In this document: one piece after another, positions 30,726 through 32,145 of the stretch
Position numbering within the stretch: position 1 is the stretch's first letter
Layout of the letters: every line of letters begins with the position of its first letter
Program-made: the position numbers and the translations under genes
The notes under the pieces: generated by a model
The model's database searches: none
What the model was told of the DNA's origin: nothing
What the model saw: only the letters and a program-made list of their open reading frames with translations
DNA from: Mycobacterium sp. 852002-51057_SCH5723018
GTDB taxonomy: Bacteria; Actinomycetota; Actinomycetes; Mycobacteriales; Mycobacteriaceae
Length of the DNA: 32,145 nt
NCBI RefSeq assembly: GCF_001667035.1
Contig: NZ_LZIR01000119.1
Location: forward strand, 1 to 32,145
Reading direction: 5' to 3'

Positions 30726-31481
30726 GTGAGCGCACCCGATAGCCCGGCGCTCGCCGGGATGTCGATCGGGGCGGTCCTGGACCTGCTGAGGCCCGATTTC
30801 CCCGATGTCACAATCTCCAAGATTCGTTTCCTGGAGGCTGAGGGACTGGTGACGCCGCAGCGCGCTGCGTCGGGATACCGGAGGTTCACCGCATACGACT
30901 GCGCTCGGCTGCGGTTCATCCTCACCGCGCAGCGCGATCACTACCTGCCGCTGAAGGTGATCCGGGCGCAGCTGGACGCCCAGCCCGACGGTGAGCTGCC
31001 ACCCATCGGATCGCCTTACGGCGTACCGCGATTGATCTCGGTGGCCGGCGGCGCGGAGGCTAGCGCCAAACCGGATGCCGGGTCCGACACCGCGGCGGTG
31101 GCTCCGCCGCGCGTCCGGCTGAGCCGGGAGGACCTGCTGGAGCGCTCGGGGGTGGACGACGAGCTGCTCACGGCGCTGCTCAAGGCCGGGGTGATCACCA
31201 CCGGCCCGGGCGGCTTCTTCGACGAGCACGCCGTCGTCATCCTGCACTGCGCGCGGGCGCTGGCCGAATACGGCGTCGAGCCGCGGCACCTGCGGGCCTT
31301 CCGGTCGGCCGCCGACAGGCAGTCGGATCTGATCGCCCAGATCGCCGGGCCGTTAGTCAAAGCCGGCAAGACCGGCGCCCGCGATCGCGCCGACGACCTG
31401 GCTCGTGAGGTCGCCGCGCTCGCTATCACATTGCACACGTCGTTGATCAAGTCCGCCGTTCGCGACGTACTGCACCGCTGA
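30726..31481 (+). CDS. MerR family transcriptional regulator (Rv1828-like)
   Basis: 251-residue DNA-binding protein. The N-terminal MerR helix-turn-helix with wing is seen at about residues 12-80 (SIGAVLDLLRPDFPDVTISKIRFLE, ASGYRRFTAYDCARLRFILT). The C-terminal part is a separate helical domain (about 130-245) without the cysteines of metal-sensing MerR proteins, so a small-molecule or protein signal is more likely. It starts with GTG immediately after the garA stop and is probably cotranscribed with it. No operator was identified with confidence. Confidence 0.92.
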   Translation: MSAPDSPALAGMSIGAVLDLLRPDFPDVTISKIRFLEAEGLVTPQRAASGYRRFTAYDCARLRFILTAQRDHYLPLKVIRAQLDAQPDGELPPIGSPYGVPRLISVAGGAEASAKPDAGSDTAAVAPPRVRLSREDLLERSGVDDELLTALLKAGVITTGPGGFFDEHAVVILHCARALAEYGVEPRHLRAFRSAADRQSDLIAQIAGPLVKAGKTGARDRADDLAREVAALAITLHTSLIKSAVRDVLHR

Positions 31482-31579
31482 GGATTAGACTTCGTTGAAC
31501 AGCTTGGTGTTCGGCGGCTCGTAGCAACGTCGGCGCACCGGTTGAGACCATCGGCGGCACGTGCGGAGGGCAGACACAG

Positions 31580-32074
31580 ATGGGTGAAGTTCGTGTTGTC
31601 GGCATTCGCGTGGAGCAGCCGCAGAACCAGCCGGTGCTGTTGCTGCGCGAAGCCAACGGTGACCGGTACCTGCCAATCTGGATCGGTCAGTCCGAAGCGG
31701 CCGCCATCGCGCTGGAACAGCAAGGCGTCGAGCCGCCGCGCCCGCTGACGCATGACTTGATCAGGGATCTCATTGCCGCGCTTGGGCATTCACTCAAAGA
31801 GGTGCGGATCGTCGATCTCCAGGAGGGCACCTTCTACGCCGACCTGGTCTTCGACCGCAACATCACAGTGTCCGCACGCCCGTCGGACTCGGTGGCCATC
31901 GCGCTACGCGTCGGGGTTCCGATCTACGTCGAGGAAGCCGTACTCGCCCAGGCCGGGCTGCTGATCCCCGACGAGAGCGACGAGGAGGCCGGAACCGCCG
32001 TCCGGGAGGACGAGGTGGAGAAGTTCAAGGAGTTCCTCGATAGCGTCTCTCCCGACGATTTCAAGGCCACCTAG
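31580..32074 (+). CDS. Bifunctional nuclease (BFN/DUF151) domain protein (Rv1829-like)
   Basis: 164 residues. The BFN domain fills residues ~1-130: YLPIWIGQSEAAAIALEQQG (28-47) and RPLTHDLIRDLIAALG (53-68) are its best-known conserved blocks, followed by ARPSDSVAIALRVGVPIYV. The acidic C-terminus (DESDEEAG, KEFLDSVSPDDF) is family-typical. Plant and Thermotoga members show DNase/RNase activity; the bacterial role is unclear. ATG 31580 has gcggagggcag upstream. TAGACT at 31486-31491 might be its -10, giving a leader of ~80 nt, so it may be transcribed apart from the MerR gene. Confidence 0.9.
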   Translation: MGEVRVVGIRVEQPQNQPVLLLREANGDRYLPIWIGQSEAAAIALEQQGVEPPRPLTHDLIRDLIAALGHSLKEVRIVDLQEGTFYADLVFDRNITVSARPSDSVAIALRVGVPIYVEEAVLAQAGLLIPDESDEEAGTAVREDEVEKFKEFLDSVSPDDFKAT

Positions 32075-32080
32075 CCCGCC

Positions 32081-32145
32081 GACGATGCGGCCCGCGTAGC
32101 GGGGTGAGGAGGAGGCGGGCAATCCGACCTAGCCGGGCGACGATG
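32081..32145 (+). repeat. MIRU-like interspersed repeat 3 (runs off the window)
   Basis: gacgatgcgg at 32081 followed by gtagcggggtgaggaggag, then a second gcgacgatg at 32137-32145 at the window edge. It is related to repeats 1 and 2 but more diverged, and probably starts a further copy beyond the window. Confidence 0.55.

Overview
The window is a high-GC chromosomal segment from a slow-growing Mycobacterium. It holds the distal end of an ESX-5 type VII secretion locus, PE/PPE genes and a gene order that follows the M. tuberculosis Rv1796-Rv1829 neighbourhood. Family names below rest on motifs and remembered homologues; no search was run. The first ~120 bases are homopolymer-rich and look like a low-quality contig end that has destroyed the start of mycP5.

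Layout: (1) 121-5008, mycP5-eccE5-eccA5, the ESX-5 protease, membrane component and AAA+ chaperone. (2) 5009-13979, a PE/PPE and magnesium island. An M-box (Mg2+) riboswitch at 7111-7277 is followed by a 26-codon upstream ORF, then PE20-like, PPE31-like, and after a 0.9-kb gap two more PPE genes, a secreted DUF732 protein and mgtC. Just upstream, before another PPE gene, lies a decayed copy of the same leader: a riboswitch remnant, an upstream ORF that has lost its ATG, and a PE gene reduced to about 15 recognisable residues. (3) 13987-20406, accessory metabolism: an NDH-2-like flavoprotein, a sterol-desaturase-family enzyme (erg3), a trypsin-like secreted protease, a deazaflavin-dependent nitroreductase divergent from a TetR regulator with two matching operators, then a VOC-fold protein and a ketosteroid-dehydrogenase-like flavoprotein preceded by a KstR-like box. 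(4) 20504-32074, a conserved core: bacA (B12/peptide ABC importer), ilvG-like ThDP enzyme, secA2, pgsA2, a DUF881/DUF1290/DUF881 membrane trio, gcvH, garA, a MerR regulator and a bifunctional-nuclease-domain protein.

Compared with my memory of M. tuberculosis, this window lacks lppT, PPE28-30, PE_PGRS32, Rv1804c-1805c, Rv1813c and PE_PGRS33, and it has an extra nitroreductase gene. MIRU-like short repeats occur at three places and supply ribosome-binding sites to downstream genes. Several genes (erg3, the VOC gene, ilvG, secA2, pgsA2) have a TANNNT hexamer 6-8 nt before the start codon, the pattern of leaderless mycobacterial transcripts.

The most interesting parts are the duplicated and decayed riboswitch/uORF/PE leader, the uORF itself, and a charged C-terminal tail on the PPE33-like protein whose two half-repeats resemble the C-terminal segment of MgtC from the same gene cluster.
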